A DNA stretch of 64,000 nt from Leptospira sp. (GTDB lineage: Bacteria > Spirochaetota > Leptospiria > Leptospirales > Leptospiraceae): NCBI GenBank assembly GCA_027531445.1, contig JAPZRK010000008.1:1-64000 (forward strand), in the 5' to 3' direction. Below, in pieces: positions 41,827 through 51,374 of this stretch. The stretch's first letter is position 1, and each line of letters starts with the position of its first letter. The notes beneath the pieces are model-generated. The model did not search any database, had not been told where the DNA came from, and saw nothing but the letters and a program-made list of their open reading frames with translations. A program made the position numbers and the translations under genes.

Positions 41827-42458
41827 ATTAACACACCAACCATTAGACCGAAGTAAAAAAACTCAGCGTTTTCTAATTTATAATAATTTGGGTTGAGTAG
41901 ACGCGGGTCGTCATAAGGACTAGCAAGTGGATAACGATATGAATCGGGCAAATCAAGATTTGTTTCACGGATTTGATTATAATCCAGTCGAACCCCAATT
42001 CGAATCCGTTTCCCCGCAATAAAACTAGCTTCTAAACCACCGTAAATCAACGGAACCCAACGAGCAGTATCTGCAGGTCTTGCAACGATGTACGATTGGC
42101 CTCCACCGGCCTTTGCAAAAAATTGTATCGGTAAATCGATGGGAATCTTGTAAGCTAACGCGGCATATACGGGAATCGTTGTGAGACCACGTTCCGATTT
42201 TGATTGGAACACAGCATAGGAAGTACCGATCTCTGTGTAAAATAAGGATGGAAAAGGAAGTCGAGCGTAGGCTCCGCCACCGAGGGTAGTATCTAGAAGT
42301 TCAATGGTTTTTGAACTTGGGAAAGGGTTTCCTGCGCCAACCCAACCTCCCACCTCATACCTTCTTTTATTATAATCCTCTATTCCCTCCGCAGAGAGGA
42401 GACCAAAGGGTGCAAATAGAGCAAAAATGAACAGAGTTCTAAGGAAATACTGGTTCAT
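41823..42458 (-). CDS. predicted outer-membrane beta-barrel protein
   Basis: About 211 residues from ATG 42458, where the signal peptide begins (NQYFLRTLFIFALFAPFGLLSAEG). Alternating strands (YEVGGWVGAGNPF, GGAYARLPFPSLFYTEIGTSYAVF, VYAALAYKIPIDLPIQFFAKAGGG, IRIGVRLDYNQI) and the last strand AEFFYFGLMVGVLI fit a barrel. The start lies within the 3' end of truA. It is coupled to the downstream lipoprotein. Confidence 0.75.
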   Translation of the reverse strand: MNQYFLRTLFIFALFAPFGLLSAEGIEDYNKRRYEVGGWVGAGNPFPSSKTIELLDTTLGGGAYARLPFPSLFYTEIGTSYAVFQSKSERGLTTIPVYAALAYKIPIDLPIQFFAKAGGGQSYIVARPADTARWVPLIYGGLEASFIAGKRIRIGVRLDYNQIRETNLDLPDSYRYPLASPYDDPRLLNPNYYKLENAEFFYFGLMVGVLI

Positions 42459-43239
42459 ACAAAGCATCGATTTGGGGGAATTCTTGGTAATAGGCACGTA
42501 CAAAATAAAGACCGTGAGGAGGAAGTGTCATTCCTGCTTGGGTGCGATCCTCTTCCTCTAATATAGACTCAATGGATCTATGTTCCCAACGTCCCTTCCC
42601 TATGTCTAGTAAAGTTCCAACCGTAATGCGAACCATATTGTGCATAAATCCATTGGCTTTGACTCGTATTTGGTAGAGTTCTTTCACTTGGGGATCTTGC
42701 TCTACTTTGATTTCTTGGATATTGCGGATCGCTCGTTTCCCTTTCATGGATTTTGCCTTGGTAAATGAGCGAAAGTCCCTTTCGCCCAGTAGATAGGGAA
42801 TCTGTTCCTGGATGCGATTCCAATCGATGTGGTGTTTGAGCCAGTATGCTGATTTGCGGTGGAGCACACTTTCGTGTTTGGAATAATAGATTTTGTAAAC
42901 GTACTCTCTCGCAGTGCAGGAAAATCGAGCATGAAAATCGTCGGGAACCTCTGTCATGCTTCGGGCGTTTACTCCTAAATCTGAGAGTGCATTTACGGAA
43001 TGGATGAGTTTATAATCATTTGGGATGGGAAATTCCGTTTTGAAATTGCAAATCATGCCAAGCGCATGAACTCCCGTATCTGTGCGACCTGCCACACAGA
43101 GTTTGGAGTGAGGATTTTTGTGTAGGATGATGTTTAGAGCAGATTCTAAGGATTCTTGGACGGATTTTAGAGAAGTTTGTTTCTGCCATCCGAAAAAACA
43201 AGAGCCGTCATATTCGACAGAAAGAGCATAATTTGGCAA
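42439..43239 (-). CDS. truA: tRNA pseudouridine synthase A
   Basis: Isomerises uridines 38-40 in tRNA anticodon arms. The catalytic Asp is in AGRTDTGVHALG (51-62). Other TruA marks are YDGSCFFGWQKQ at the N-terminus, ARFSCTAREYVYKIYY and NGFMHNMVRITVGTLL. Length 266 is standard. It lies 3 nt after the DUF2225 gene and overlaps the barrel gene downstream. Confidence 0.96.
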   Translation of the reverse strand: MPNYALSVEYDGSCFFGWQKQTSLKSVQESLESALNIILHKNPHSKLCVAGRTDTGVHALGMICNFKTEFPIPNDYKLIHSVNALSDLGVNARSMTEVPDDFHARFSCTAREYVYKIYYSKHESVLHRKSAYWLKHHIDWNRIQEQIPYLLGERDFRSFTKAKSMKGKRAIRNIQEIKVEQDPQVKELYQIRVKANGFMHNMVRITVGTLLDIGKGRWEHRSIESILEEEDRTQAGMTLPPHGLYFVRAYYQEFPQIDALYEPVFP

Positions 43240-43242
43240 ATG

Positions 43243-44121
43243 CTACTTTTCTCCGCCTAATTCCTCAAGAATGACGTTGTACTCATCATATAATTCACGT
43301 GACATTTCTAGGATTGGTCCTGGTTTTCCTTTTGAGGATTTTCCAGAGCCATACAATTTAGCCAAAGTTCTTTTCGCTCGAGAAAGGAGTAGAACTTGGT
43401 CCTCAGGTTTCGGTGCCAATTGGTCTTTGAACTTTTTAGTCAGGAAGGCATTTAGATAGATAACGCCATCAAAACCCCAGTTATTGTCAGTGTCTGGACC
43501 AAGCATTCCAGCAACGGAATCCACGGGTTCCTGTCCACTTTGCATCATTTCAAGCGTCGTTCCATAAATGATGGCGGCTTTTTGGTAGAGTAAGTCTCTA
43601 ATTTGATCAAAATTGTGGTTCGGGAATTCTTCGTGAAGGTCAGCAAAATACCAGGCGGCCCGTATCGAACACATCGCCTTTTTAGGAGTGGGTGCATTGG
43701 CCGGGGACCTGAGTTGGTAGCAGTCAAAGGCTAGTAAATAGGAAGCCGCACCCGTCGCCAGATTTCGGTCGGCCATAAAGTCCAAAGGCCCTAAAATCTT
43801 TTCTACATAAGATTTGCGCAGGTCGGTTTGTTTGCGGATGGCTTCGTTTTCCACTTGGGTTAATGTGCTAAAATCCTTAGGAAATGCAGAATAATAGCAA
43901 CGTGGGCAAACGGTCATCACGTAGTCGAGAGGGCTCACGCGACCGAATTTTTTATTTTTTTCATAGGTTCGGCGTAAGTCTTGGGCAAGTTTGCCAGCAA
44001 TGAGCCTACCACCGCCTTGGAACATCTGCTCTTTTTGGTGATTTTCTTCACAAATCGGGCATACTGTTACTTCTTTGGCACGAAACGAAACTTTTTTTGA
44101 TTGGGCGGCGGCTGTAGACAT
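43243..44121 (-). CDS. DUF2225 protein
   Basis: 292 residues. CPIC (17-20) and CPRCYYSAF supply four Cys that probably bind zinc. YVMTVCPRCYYSAFPKDF and the following helical TPR-like region are typical of DUF2225, common in spirochaetes and Firmicutes. No signal peptide. It is upstream of truA by 3 nt. Function unknown. Confidence 0.85.
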   Translation of the reverse strand: MSTAAAQSKKVSFRAKEVTVCPICEENHQKEQMFQGGGRLIAGKLAQDLRRTYEKNKKFGRVSPLDYVMTVCPRCYYSAFPKDFSTLTQVENEAIRKQTDLRKSYVEKILGPLDFMADRNLATGAASYLLAFDCYQLRSPANAPTPKKAMCSIRAAWYFADLHEEFPNHNFDQIRDLLYQKAAIIYGTTLEMMQSGQEPVDSVAGMLGPDTDNNWGFDGVIYLNAFLTKKFKDQLAPKPEDQVLLLSRAKRTLAKLYGSGKSSKGKPGPILEMSRELYDEYNVILEELGGEK

Positions 44122-44257
44122 CGTTAAAAATCAAATAAAAGCCTGATTTTTAAATACAATCTGTCAATCCAATATCGTAAATCTCCGATAATCCTTGTAG
44201 GGAACCACCCTGAAATTACTTGTAAGATTCTTCACGTGAAGGAAATTACGGAAAGGT

Positions 44258-45382
44258 ATGAGCGGCAGAGCAATGAAACATTCCATTCTGATATTCGTTC
44301 TGACACTTGCGACACAATCTTTTGTGTTTGCGGAGTCGGTATCCAACAAGGCTTACAATAAGCGCATCGAACTTTTGACCTACTTACGAGAGTTAGAGCC
44401 AATGATCAAAAACTTTCGAGGAGAAGATCCCGAAGGTAAGCCAACATCCATTCACGCCCCAGAAGGCAAAGAAGGCTTTCGTATAAAAAAATACGAAGAG
44501 CTTAAACGTATTTATCAAGAAGGACTTCAATACTATTTTGAAGGCAATTATGTAGCTGCATATCAAAGATTTTTAGAATGCCAGTTAGGTGTTGAAAAGG
44601 TCACTGAAGAGCTATCGCAACTTTATGTGCTGAGAGCAGAAGAGATGATGAAAGTTGCGATGGAAAGGAAGAATGCGAATAACGAACTCGACAAAGCTCT
44701 TTTAGATATTTCCATTGAGTATGGAAAAGGTTCATACTTTCGTCATGATGTAGTGGATATTCCTAGAGAAGCTCCTTTTTCACGCAGAATGTATGATCCA
44801 AAAGAAGTTCATTATGTTTTTAACAAGTATGCCATAGAAAAAAATATGGAACTCGGTTACCGACACCTTGGACTTGCAAAAGAAGCTAGGATCACTGCAC
44901 TCAAAGTTGAAAAAAACCTAGAGAAGCACCAAAAGCTCCAGCCAAGTCATAGAAAGTACCGAATTGAAAATTACTTTGGTGCGATCAGTCTTTGTCGTGA
45001 TTCAAAAGCAAATGCGATCAATATTTTCAAATTAAAATATCCTTATGATAATTATTATCTTTATAATTCTCAAGGGAAGGCTGAAGGGAAACTAGATCCG
45101 AGCGGTAAACCGGTAGAAGGCGAAGCTGTAAAAGTCGATGGTTCTACTTACGACTTTACAAAAAACCCTTACATCAAGATGGACCATCGTTTGCAAGCTA
45201 TGTTTGACGTTCGTGTTCCAGAAGAATATCGTTTGGATCATGCGGACGTTCGAGGTCGTATCTATGATATCGATTCTGAGAATATTGTATATTTCAAATA
45301 TGATCCAGAGCGTAAAAAACAATTGAATGTTCCGAACAAACCGGAACCAACAGCAACAGGAACTGGTGCTACCACTCCTTAA
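44258..45382 (+). CDS. secreted helical-repeat protein
   Basis: 374 residues with a signal peptide beginning at a second ATG (44273, KHSILIFVLTLATQSFVFA). The first ATG has GGA 5 nt upstream, so I keep it. The mature protein starts with TPR-like helices (YQEGLQYYFEGNYVAAYQRFLE), continues with charged helices and ends in a Pro/Thr/Gly-rich tail. It stands alone with its own terminator. Family not recognised; similar-sized TPR proteins are frequent in leptospiral envelopes. Confidence 0.78.
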   Translation: MSGRAMKHSILIFVLTLATQSFVFAESVSNKAYNKRIELLTYLRELEPMIKNFRGEDPEGKPTSIHAPEGKEGFRIKKYEELKRIYQEGLQYYFEGNYVAAYQRFLECQLGVEKVTEELSQLYVLRAEEMMKVAMERKNANNELDKALLDISIEYGKGSYFRHDVVDIPREAPFSRRMYDPKEVHYVFNKYAIEKNMELGYRHLGLAKEARITALKVEKNLEKHQKLQPSHRKYRIENYFGAISLCRDSKANAINIFKLKYPYDNYYLYNSQGKAEGKLDPSGKPVEGEAVKVDGSTYDFTKNPYIKMDHRLQAMFDVRVPEEYRLDHADVRGRIYDIDSENIVYFKYDPERKKQLNVPNKPEPTATGTGATTP

Positions 45383-45405
45383 CTAACGCTGTTATCTCTG
45401 CCAAG

Positions 45406-45434
45406 AAAGCCCGGATCATCCGGGCTTTTTTTAT
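45406..45434 (+). terminator. rho-independent terminator
   Basis: AAAGCCCGGA-TCA-TCCGGGCTTT, a 10-bp stem with a 3-nt loop, followed by a T-run. It ends the secreted-protein transcript before plsC. Confidence 0.92.
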
Positions 45435-45469
45435 TTCCCTGAATCCCTATCTCCCGTCAACTGTCAGGT

Positions 45470-46261
45470 GTGGCTAAAATACCTTTCCTTGACGACTATC
45501 TCGTCCGTGCATTGCAGGGACAAAAACCAGAGTATGGCTATTTTGTAATCAAAATCTATCTTCGTGTGCTGATCCTTATTTTCGGCAAAGCGAGCCCACT
45601 CCTCGTGAAGGGGTTGTATCATTCTGTCAGACGGGACACTCCGGCGCGCATTGAAGCTTTTCTGAAAGGTTCCCGTTTGTGGGGAGAAGATGTTAGCAAA
45701 TATACAAACTCAACTTTAAAAAGCTTCAATGAGATCAATCCGCCTGTGAAAGGTCATTTTATCTTTTTGAATCATGTAAACGAATTGGACTTTCCTTATG
45801 ATTGTTATATGATCGGAAGACCTTACTTAGCTAACCAAGTCATCAAAAAGACATTATTTGCCTATTGGTGGATGCTTGCTATGGGATCCCAAGTTTTCGA
45901 CAACTCCAAAGCCAGAACTGTCGTAAAGTCCATCAAACGATTGTTAAAAGGATTGGAGACCACTTCCTATATCGTTTATCCGGAAGGTCACAACTCATAT
46001 TCGGAAGAGATTCGCCCGCTCAAAAAGGGAATGGTTAAGATCGCCTTCGATCAAAAGATACCCATTTATGTAGCAGTCAAATCTGGCGTTTCTAGTTACC
46101 AACACCAGAGGAAAAATAACTTTGTCGGCTATATGGAAGTAGGGATCTTTAAACCTGAAGATTTTGGAACCTTTGAAGAGCTACAGGCTCATTTATTGGA
46201 CGTAATGCGGGCGAGGAAAAAAGAGTTGGATGCATTGATCGAAGCGGAGAAGGCAAAATAG
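45470..46261 (+). CDS. plsC: PlsC-family 1-acylglycerol-3-phosphate acyltransferase
   Basis: 263 residues. The catalytic HX4D is His102-Asp107 in LNHVNELD and the acceptor motif is YPEGHNSYSEEIRPLKKG. It would acylate lysophosphatidic acid or a related lysolipid at the inner membrane. It starts at GTG 45470 with only a weak ribosome-binding site. Convergent with the sigma-factor gene, 10 nt apart. Substrate preference cannot be read from sequence. Confidence 0.88.
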   Translation: MAKIPFLDDYLVRALQGQKPEYGYFVIKIYLRVLILIFGKASPLLVKGLYHSVRRDTPARIEAFLKGSRLWGEDVSKYTNSTLKSFNEINPPVKGHFIFLNHVNELDFPYDCYMIGRPYLANQVIKKTLFAYWWMLAMGSQVFDNSKARTVVKSIKRLLKGLETTSYIVYPEGHNSYSEEIRPLKKGMVKIAFDQKIPIYVAVKSGVSSYQHQRKNNFVGYMEVGIFKPEDFGTFEELQAHLLDVMRARKKELDALIEAEKAK

Positions 46262-46271
46262 AGGGCACTTT

Positions 46272-47156
46272 TTAAAGATCTGAATCAAAATTAAAAATGG
46301 TTTTTACCCTATCATCTTTTAAAATATTTGAAACTAATGATTTATAATGGTCTTTTTCTTGAAAGGGGTGACTTCGATATAGATCTGCATATTCAAATTC
46401 CGTCAATTCATCCAAATCATTAGTCTTCCTAGGTAGAACTTCATTTATTTGATTAAGATATTCCGTATTGTATTTCATTTTACTTTCATCAACCCAGCCG
46501 GCTTGAATAAAAGATTTTGTTTTGCGCTCACAACGGCATGGATTTGTAGTCTTGACCAAACCACATTTATCATTCATAAAGTTGTAAAGATCTTTGCGCG
46601 CACGAGAAAGTTTTTGGCGAAAATTATCCTTTGATATTTCGAGAAGGTCTGCGCCTAGCGAATGATCTATGCTAAAAATTTCACCCAGAACATAAACTAG
46701 TCTCTGCTCTCGATCTAAGCAAAGTAGCATTCCGCTCATACAACTGATTTTTGCTTCAGCGATGAGCTCTTTCATCTCTAATTGTTCAATCGCAGAAAGA
46801 CTGTTATCTGCCATCTTGTTAAGTTCGTTTCCATAGGCATCAAAAGAGGTGATGTAATCTTCTAGCCACACCTTTTTCATTTTGAGAAAGTGATTGAAAG
46901 TGATTCTGTAAAGCCAAGTACGAAAGCTACTTTCGTTTCGAAACTTTGCAAGATTGGTAATAACTTTGATCAACACTTCCTGAGTGATATCTTCTGCATC
47001 AAACGGACTTAAGGTCATTTTTAATGCTACATTGTAAATGTAATGTTGGTGTTTTTTTACTAATCTCTCAAGGGCGACTCGTGAACCCTCCCTCGCTTGA
47101 GAAATGAGATCCGAGTCTTCCTGTTCGGAGTAAGATGCAAGAAAAGGATGCACCAC
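46272..47156 (-). CDS. ECF-type sigma factor with Cys-rich C-terminal extension
   Basis: 294 residues, longer than most ECF factors. Region 2 is clear (VALKMTLSPFDAEDITQEVLIKV, FRTWLYRITFNHFLKMKK). Region 4 has YVLGEIFSIDHSLGADLLEIS and NFRQKLSRARKDLYNFM. The last 100 residues after region 4 include CGLVKTTNPCRCERK, three closely spaced Cys that could bind metal or sense redox. The GTG start overlaps the stop of the upstream lipoprotein gene, so the two are coupled. No anti-sigma gene is obvious. Confidence 0.88.
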   Translation of the reverse strand: MVHPFLASYSEQEDSDLISQAREGSRVALERLVKKHQHYIYNVALKMTLSPFDAEDITQEVLIKVITNLAKFRNESSFRTWLYRITFNHFLKMKKVWLEDYITSFDAYGNELNKMADNSLSAIEQLEMKELIAEAKISCMSGMLLCLDREQRLVYVLGEIFSIDHSLGADLLEISKDNFRQKLSRARKDLYNFMNDKCGLVKTTNPCRCERKTKSFIQAGWVDESKMKYNTEYLNQINEVLPRKTNDLDELTEFEYADLYRSHPFQEKDHYKSLVSNILKDDRVKTIFNFDSDL

Positions 47157-47545
47157 TATTCCGAAATTACAGGCGTTAGTAGATTGAATTTAAGAGTTTT
47201 AAAATCAATCGTCTCCATAAATGGTTGTGCTGCTTCTGACTTTTCTGCAAGTTTGCCTGCATCTTCAAAACTTTTTTGATTTTCCCAATACACAATATCA
47301 GTCCAGACCTTTTCTTTTGAAACAGCTAATGTCCGTTTCAAATACCCTTTCTGTTTTTCAAGAAATTCCGTTTGGATCTTTCGTGCTGACGCTTTGAAAT
47401 CTTCGTCAGAGACTGTAGCTTTGAGTTTGAACTCTGTAATTTCAATGACTCCTGGCTTTATAGATGGGGTACTCGCTGTTTCCTGCGAGGGTTTGCATGT
47501 ATGGAAAAATGCCCAGACGAGTGCGATTATATAGATTGGTTTCAT
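47156..47545 (-). CDS. lipoprotein with dimeric alpha/beta-barrel-like domain
   Basis: About 129 residues from ATG 47545 (GGAAGG 5 nt upstream). The signal IYIIALVWAFFHTCKP gives lipid Cys17. The mature domain (IEITEFKLKATVSDEDFKASARKI, VWTDIVYWENQKSFEDAGKLAEKSEAAQPF) resembles the antibiotic-biosynthesis-monooxygenase/NIPSNAP ferredoxin-like fold. It precedes the sigma factor in one transcript and may be its sensor or target. The fold call is by pattern only. Confidence 0.72.
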   Translation of the reverse strand: MKPIYIIALVWAFFHTCKPSQETASTPSIKPGVIEITEFKLKATVSDEDFKASARKIQTEFLEKQKGYLKRTLAVSKEKVWTDIVYWENQKSFEDAGKLAEKSEAAQPFMETIDFKTLKFNLLTPVISE

Positions 47546-47629
47546 AATTTCCTTCCTTAAATTATAAATAGTTAGATCCAAATCGAGAGGGGGTGTGACA
47601 GTGATCGTTTCTTTTTTTGTATTTTTGGC

Positions 47630-48799
47630 TTATTTGATTTCAAGATTTGATATATCCCTTCGCGGACTTTGGAAATGATAATCGCTCCTACCAATTCGAA
47701 ATAACATCTGTATTTTCTCACTCGACGGTATCTCTAAGAGTTTTTCTAATTTGAGTCTGAGTGCGTCCATCTCTGGATACTCCTGCAAAATCTGACTCAT
47801 TGGATGAATTGCGTAGCGTTTTTCGTTCAACAATAAATTGACTCTTGCATACGACTCGCCTGCATTCACCCAATCCCTAGGGCTGTTTTTGGGAGTTTTG
47901 ATATATCCGAATGCCTTTGCGCTATTTACTTGTTTGCGAAAAGAATCGATGGCAGCATTTTTTGTAAAATCGGAATGCCAATCCTCTGGTTTTGTAGATA
48001 CAAAAAAGTTACTGATAAAAAAGTAAGAAAGCCCTGTCATCCCATTCCCACGTAAGCTGATGCCGTCCTTTTTTTCATAAATCTCTGAATCAGTGGTTCG
48101 AAACCAAATTCGACTTTCTTCGTTCGTTCTTGTTAGGTTGATCTCGAGCGCGAATGCCTCGATCAATAAACCTTGTATCTCCGAGAATTTGGAATTTGAT
48201 CCGGGGATCCAAATCAGATTTCCTTGTTCGGAATTGATCTGACCTGAGATTTGAAGTAGATCTTCGCCTTTGACATTTTTGTCGGAATATACACTTCGAT
48301 TTGTGGTTCTAGTTTGAAGCGATTGAAACAATGGGTTCGGTTTTTCTTTTGTGGGTTCTAAACTTAATTTGGCTACGGGCTTCTTTCCAGTTTGTGTCAT
48401 CTTATATTCTCCTTCTGGAAAATAAGTTACTTTCGTTTCGAAGCCTAAGGATGAAGCTCCCATCTTAAAACATTCGATAAAACATCCCTGTCCAATATGA
48501 ATTTGTCGCTGTGATGGATCTGTAAATGGTAGAATTCTACTTTCATCTACAAATAGTAAAACGCTACGCTCAGAGATTACTTTAAACTTCCAAGCTTGTG
48601 TATTATGTGGATTAGGTGAGAGTGATCCAGCATATAGGGCTTTCCAAATATTAGGAACTTGAGCATCTGCAAAAATGGGCATCCCTTCATCTCTAGTTGG
48701 TAAACTCTGGCATGTCTCCAAAAATTGTGGCAAAGTCAATATAATACCGAACGAAAGGGAAGTGTTTAAAAAATGTTTCCGAGATGTCTTTTTACTCAT
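47630..48799 (-). CDS. Acg-type nitroreductase-fold protein
   Basis: About 389 residues. After an N-terminal SRKHFLNTSLSFGIILTL segment (signal- or Tat-like, but with Lys-His rather than Arg-Arg) comes AGSLSPNPHNTQAWKF, a flavin-binding motif of the Acg/nitroreductase family. RTTNRSVYSDK and SPRDWVNAGESYARVNLL are also typical. ATG 48799 has AAGAAG 6 nt upstream. Acg members may sequester FMN rather than reduce substrates. It lies upstream of the lipoprotein-sigma pair by 84 nt. Confidence 0.78.
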   Translation of the reverse strand: MSKKTSRKHFLNTSLSFGIILTLPQFLETCQSLPTRDEGMPIFADAQVPNIWKALYAGSLSPNPHNTQAWKFKVISERSVLLFVDESRILPFTDPSQRQIHIGQGCFIECFKMGASSLGFETKVTYFPEGEYKMTQTGKKPVAKLSLEPTKEKPNPLFQSLQTRTTNRSVYSDKNVKGEDLLQISGQINSEQGNLIWIPGSNSKFSEIQGLLIEAFALEINLTRTNEESRIWFRTTDSEIYEKKDGISLRGNGMTGLSYFFISNFFVSTKPEDWHSDFTKNAAIDSFRKQVNSAKAFGYIKTPKNSPRDWVNAGESYARVNLLLNEKRYAIHPMSQILQEYPEMDALRLKLEKLLEIPSSEKIQMLFRIGRSDYHFQSPRRDISNLEIK

Positions 48800-48901
48800 A
48801 CAATTCTTCTTTGATCCATTTTTTAAAAGGTGCAATCATATTTCAAATGTTCGAAAAATAAAGTGGGGGTGCTATTTGCCAGGACCATTTACAACATTTC
48901 C

Positions 48902-51259
48902 TTAAGAAAGCGATTTTGCAAATTCATCCAAAAATGATTCTTGCTCTCTCGATTCGATGGCTCGTTCACTTCTGGAAGAGCGTATGATTTGAATGGCTTT
49001 GTCAGAAGATATTTTTTCTTTATGCATAATATATGCGGCGGCCACCGTACCCGATCTACCCAATCCACCTACACAATGGATCAGGATTTTGTTTGTCGGA
49101 TTGGCAAGTGTTGTATCCATCCAAGACATGGCATTTTGTAATGCTTCTTTCGATGGAACACGTTGGTCGAGAATCGGTAGATAGTATCCAGAAATACCCG
49201 CGGATGCATAGTCTTCCTTAAGATTGGATACTCCATAGTCACTATATTCCTGTTCGGTGATGAGAGACATTACATGGGTGATGCCATTATTTTTAATGTC
49301 TTTTATGTCATCATCTATGTTACGCCCGCGGTCTTTTCTTCCTGGTAGAATCGTGAGTCCGATGCGTCCGTAAATTCCGTTGGTTTGATCATTTTCATGA
49401 GCTAGAAAATCGATGCGAAGGTTTTTTGATTTTGTGATGTAGTTTCTCACCTTTTCGATCAATACACATCCTGAATGTAATGCCCACTTCCTTTGAAAAT
49501 CGTTACTTTCATCAAAAGATAGAGTATGCATCGCATAACGTAGTAGGCCTACATGGATTTGATACGGATCACGATCCAATTTGACGAGTGCCGGGTAAAA
49601 TGATCGAAGTTTTGCGATGACGCGGTATGCTTTTTGGAGTTTTGAATTTTTTAGTATGGAAGGTGCTTCCAAAGGAAGAGCAATGCCTAAATCTTCTTGA
49701 TCTAGTAAAATTTCCGTAAGCTGAATTGCTTCAAGCAATTCTGTTTCACTCTCAATTTTTGTAAAAATGTATAAGATATCATTTTCCAATTTCAGAAGGT
49801 CTCGTAAAATATGACCTCTATGTGTATGGAAAAAATCAATCAGCCAAACATTATCTTGGGCATCCAAAATTATATTTGCACCATTCAAATCTCCATGAAC
49901 ATACGCTAGGTTGTGGTTAACTGCATTGTACTCTTTTAAAGTCAATAAATCATGTTCATAAAAATGGCAGGGATTCCCCATTTGAATGTCAGGCAAGATT
50001 TCAATTTTATCTCCATTGGCTGGAGATCCAATCAAGGATTCTACTCGAGATCTGACACTCTTTGCATATTTTGCCTGAAAGTCATAGTATTCCAGTAGAT
50101 TCAGTCGTTCAGTTCCACCTGCTTCATACAACCTTCCTAATTGTTGTTTGAAAACTACATCCAGCACTTTGTCGATGGCCGTAAAATCATTGCTTGCACC
50201 AAACATTTTTTGGAATGTACGCACGTTCCCGTCTAGCATAGCCGCATAACGATATTTGATGGCACCTCGGTCACCTAATTCACAAAAATCGACAATAGAT
50301 GGTGCATTATTGCCCAATACTTCCTGAATCCTTTCAAAGGATGTTCTTTCTTTTGCTATTAAGTCTCTGTTGCCGATTTTTACGACGCAAGGAACTTGCG
50401 TATGCCCAAATAAATCAATGGCGGTTGTTTTGAGCACAACATTGCCAGAAAAACCTCCATCTAATGTTTTGAAGTCGGCTTCTTTACAATCACGAAAAAG
50501 ATAGAGGAGTATTTTTTTATCTGTATCTGAGATAGGGTATTTGGGATCCAATTTTAAATGATCGGAAGAGACACGTGAATGACTGGAAATTTTCTTTTCA
50601 AGATCAGGCTGTGAACCAGTTAAAAATTGAGTAAAAGAACCAATGGATGGGAAAATTTCTATACCGAGGATTTGTTTGAGCTGATCAAGAGCGATGAAAT
50701 GCATCGATAAAGATGAACTTGCTGTGAGCGCCGAACAAACTGCAATCTCAAATTCGGGATAACGTGTTTTCAAATCATAACAAAGGAATGTGATTTTCGC
50801 CTCAGTCCATACACCTGTGATACCCACTTTGAGTTTTTGCCCCTTGAAAGGAGCAAGTGTTTCGGCCAAATTTGTATCCACAAAATCATTCAAACCTGAT
50901 GCATTGATGATGTGATGCCTCGATGCATCATTTCCCATCCATGATTGAAAGACAAACTCTGCTCCCTTCGTATTGGCAATGCAATGGGATCCGAACTGTG
51001 CTAGGTGATCCACTTGTTTTTTGTCGTTTGCATCATGCCAATCTCGAATATGAATGATTTCAAGATCGCTTTTTGGAGTTTGATACGCCCACTCGATCAA
51101 AGAGTAAACAGGTCCATGCTCTGCCATTTCGCTCAAAAGACGGTTCGATTCCGCATAACCAACGTGTAGCGAATTCGGTAAAGGATCGTATTTGTCCAAA
51201 AGTGCCGTAAAGTCGTTTTGAAGGCATTGAGTGAAAAGGATTGCTGGACCATTTGTCAT
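48902..51259 (-). CDS. hydrolase-like / kinase-like / tyrosine-phosphatase fusion
   Basis: 785 residues in three parts. Residues 1-205 look like an isochorismatase-type cysteine hydrolase (TQCLQNDF, IIHIRDWHD), but the loop GVWTEAK (149-155) has Lys155 where the catalytic Cys should be. Residues 255-600 form a kinase/aminoglycoside-phosphotransferase-like domain with GGFSGN (268-273), Lys294, HGDLNGANI (455-463) and IDFFHT, recalling the TCAD9-type domain. Residues 625-785 are a dual-specificity phosphatase with HCVGGLGRSGT (Cys729, Arg735). The order hints at a nucleotide- or phospho-signalling switch. Function unknown. Confidence 0.82.
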   Translation of the reverse strand: MTNGPAILFTQCLQNDFTALLDKYDPLPNSLHVGYAESNRLLSEMAEHGPVYSLIEWAYQTPKSDLEIIHIRDWHDANDKKQVDHLAQFGSHCIANTKGAEFVFQSWMGNDASRHHIINASGLNDFVDTNLAETLAPFKGQKLKVGITGVWTEAKITFLCYDLKTRYPEFEIAVCSALTASSSLSMHFIALDQLKQILGIEIFPSIGSFTQFLTGSQPDLEKKISSHSRVSSDHLKLDPKYPISDTDKKILLYLFRDCKEADFKTLDGGFSGNVVLKTTAIDLFGHTQVPCVVKIGNRDLIAKERTSFERIQEVLGNNAPSIVDFCELGDRGAIKYRYAAMLDGNVRTFQKMFGASNDFTAIDKVLDVVFKQQLGRLYEAGGTERLNLLEYYDFQAKYAKSVRSRVESLIGSPANGDKIEILPDIQMGNPCHFYEHDLLTLKEYNAVNHNLAYVHGDLNGANIILDAQDNVWLIDFFHTHRGHILRDLLKLENDILYIFTKIESETELLEAIQLTEILLDQEDLGIALPLEAPSILKNSKLQKAYRVIAKLRSFYPALVKLDRDPYQIHVGLLRYAMHTLSFDESNDFQRKWALHSGCVLIEKVRNYITKSKNLRIDFLAHENDQTNGIYGRIGLTILPGRKDRGRNIDDDIKDIKNNGITHVMSLITEQEYSDYGVSNLKEDYASAGISGYYLPILDQRVPSKEALQNAMSWMDTTLANPTNKILIHCVGGLGRSGTVAAAYIMHKEKISSDKAIQIIRSSRSERAIESREQESFLDEFAKSLS

Positions 51260-51374
51260 GAGGAAATGCTATGAGATAGTCATCAAAAATCTACTTTTTA
51301 TTCTGATTGTGCTTGCTTATTTTTAAAATTGGGATTTATAGAGATGATTTTAAAAACGCAAATCATGAGGTGCT

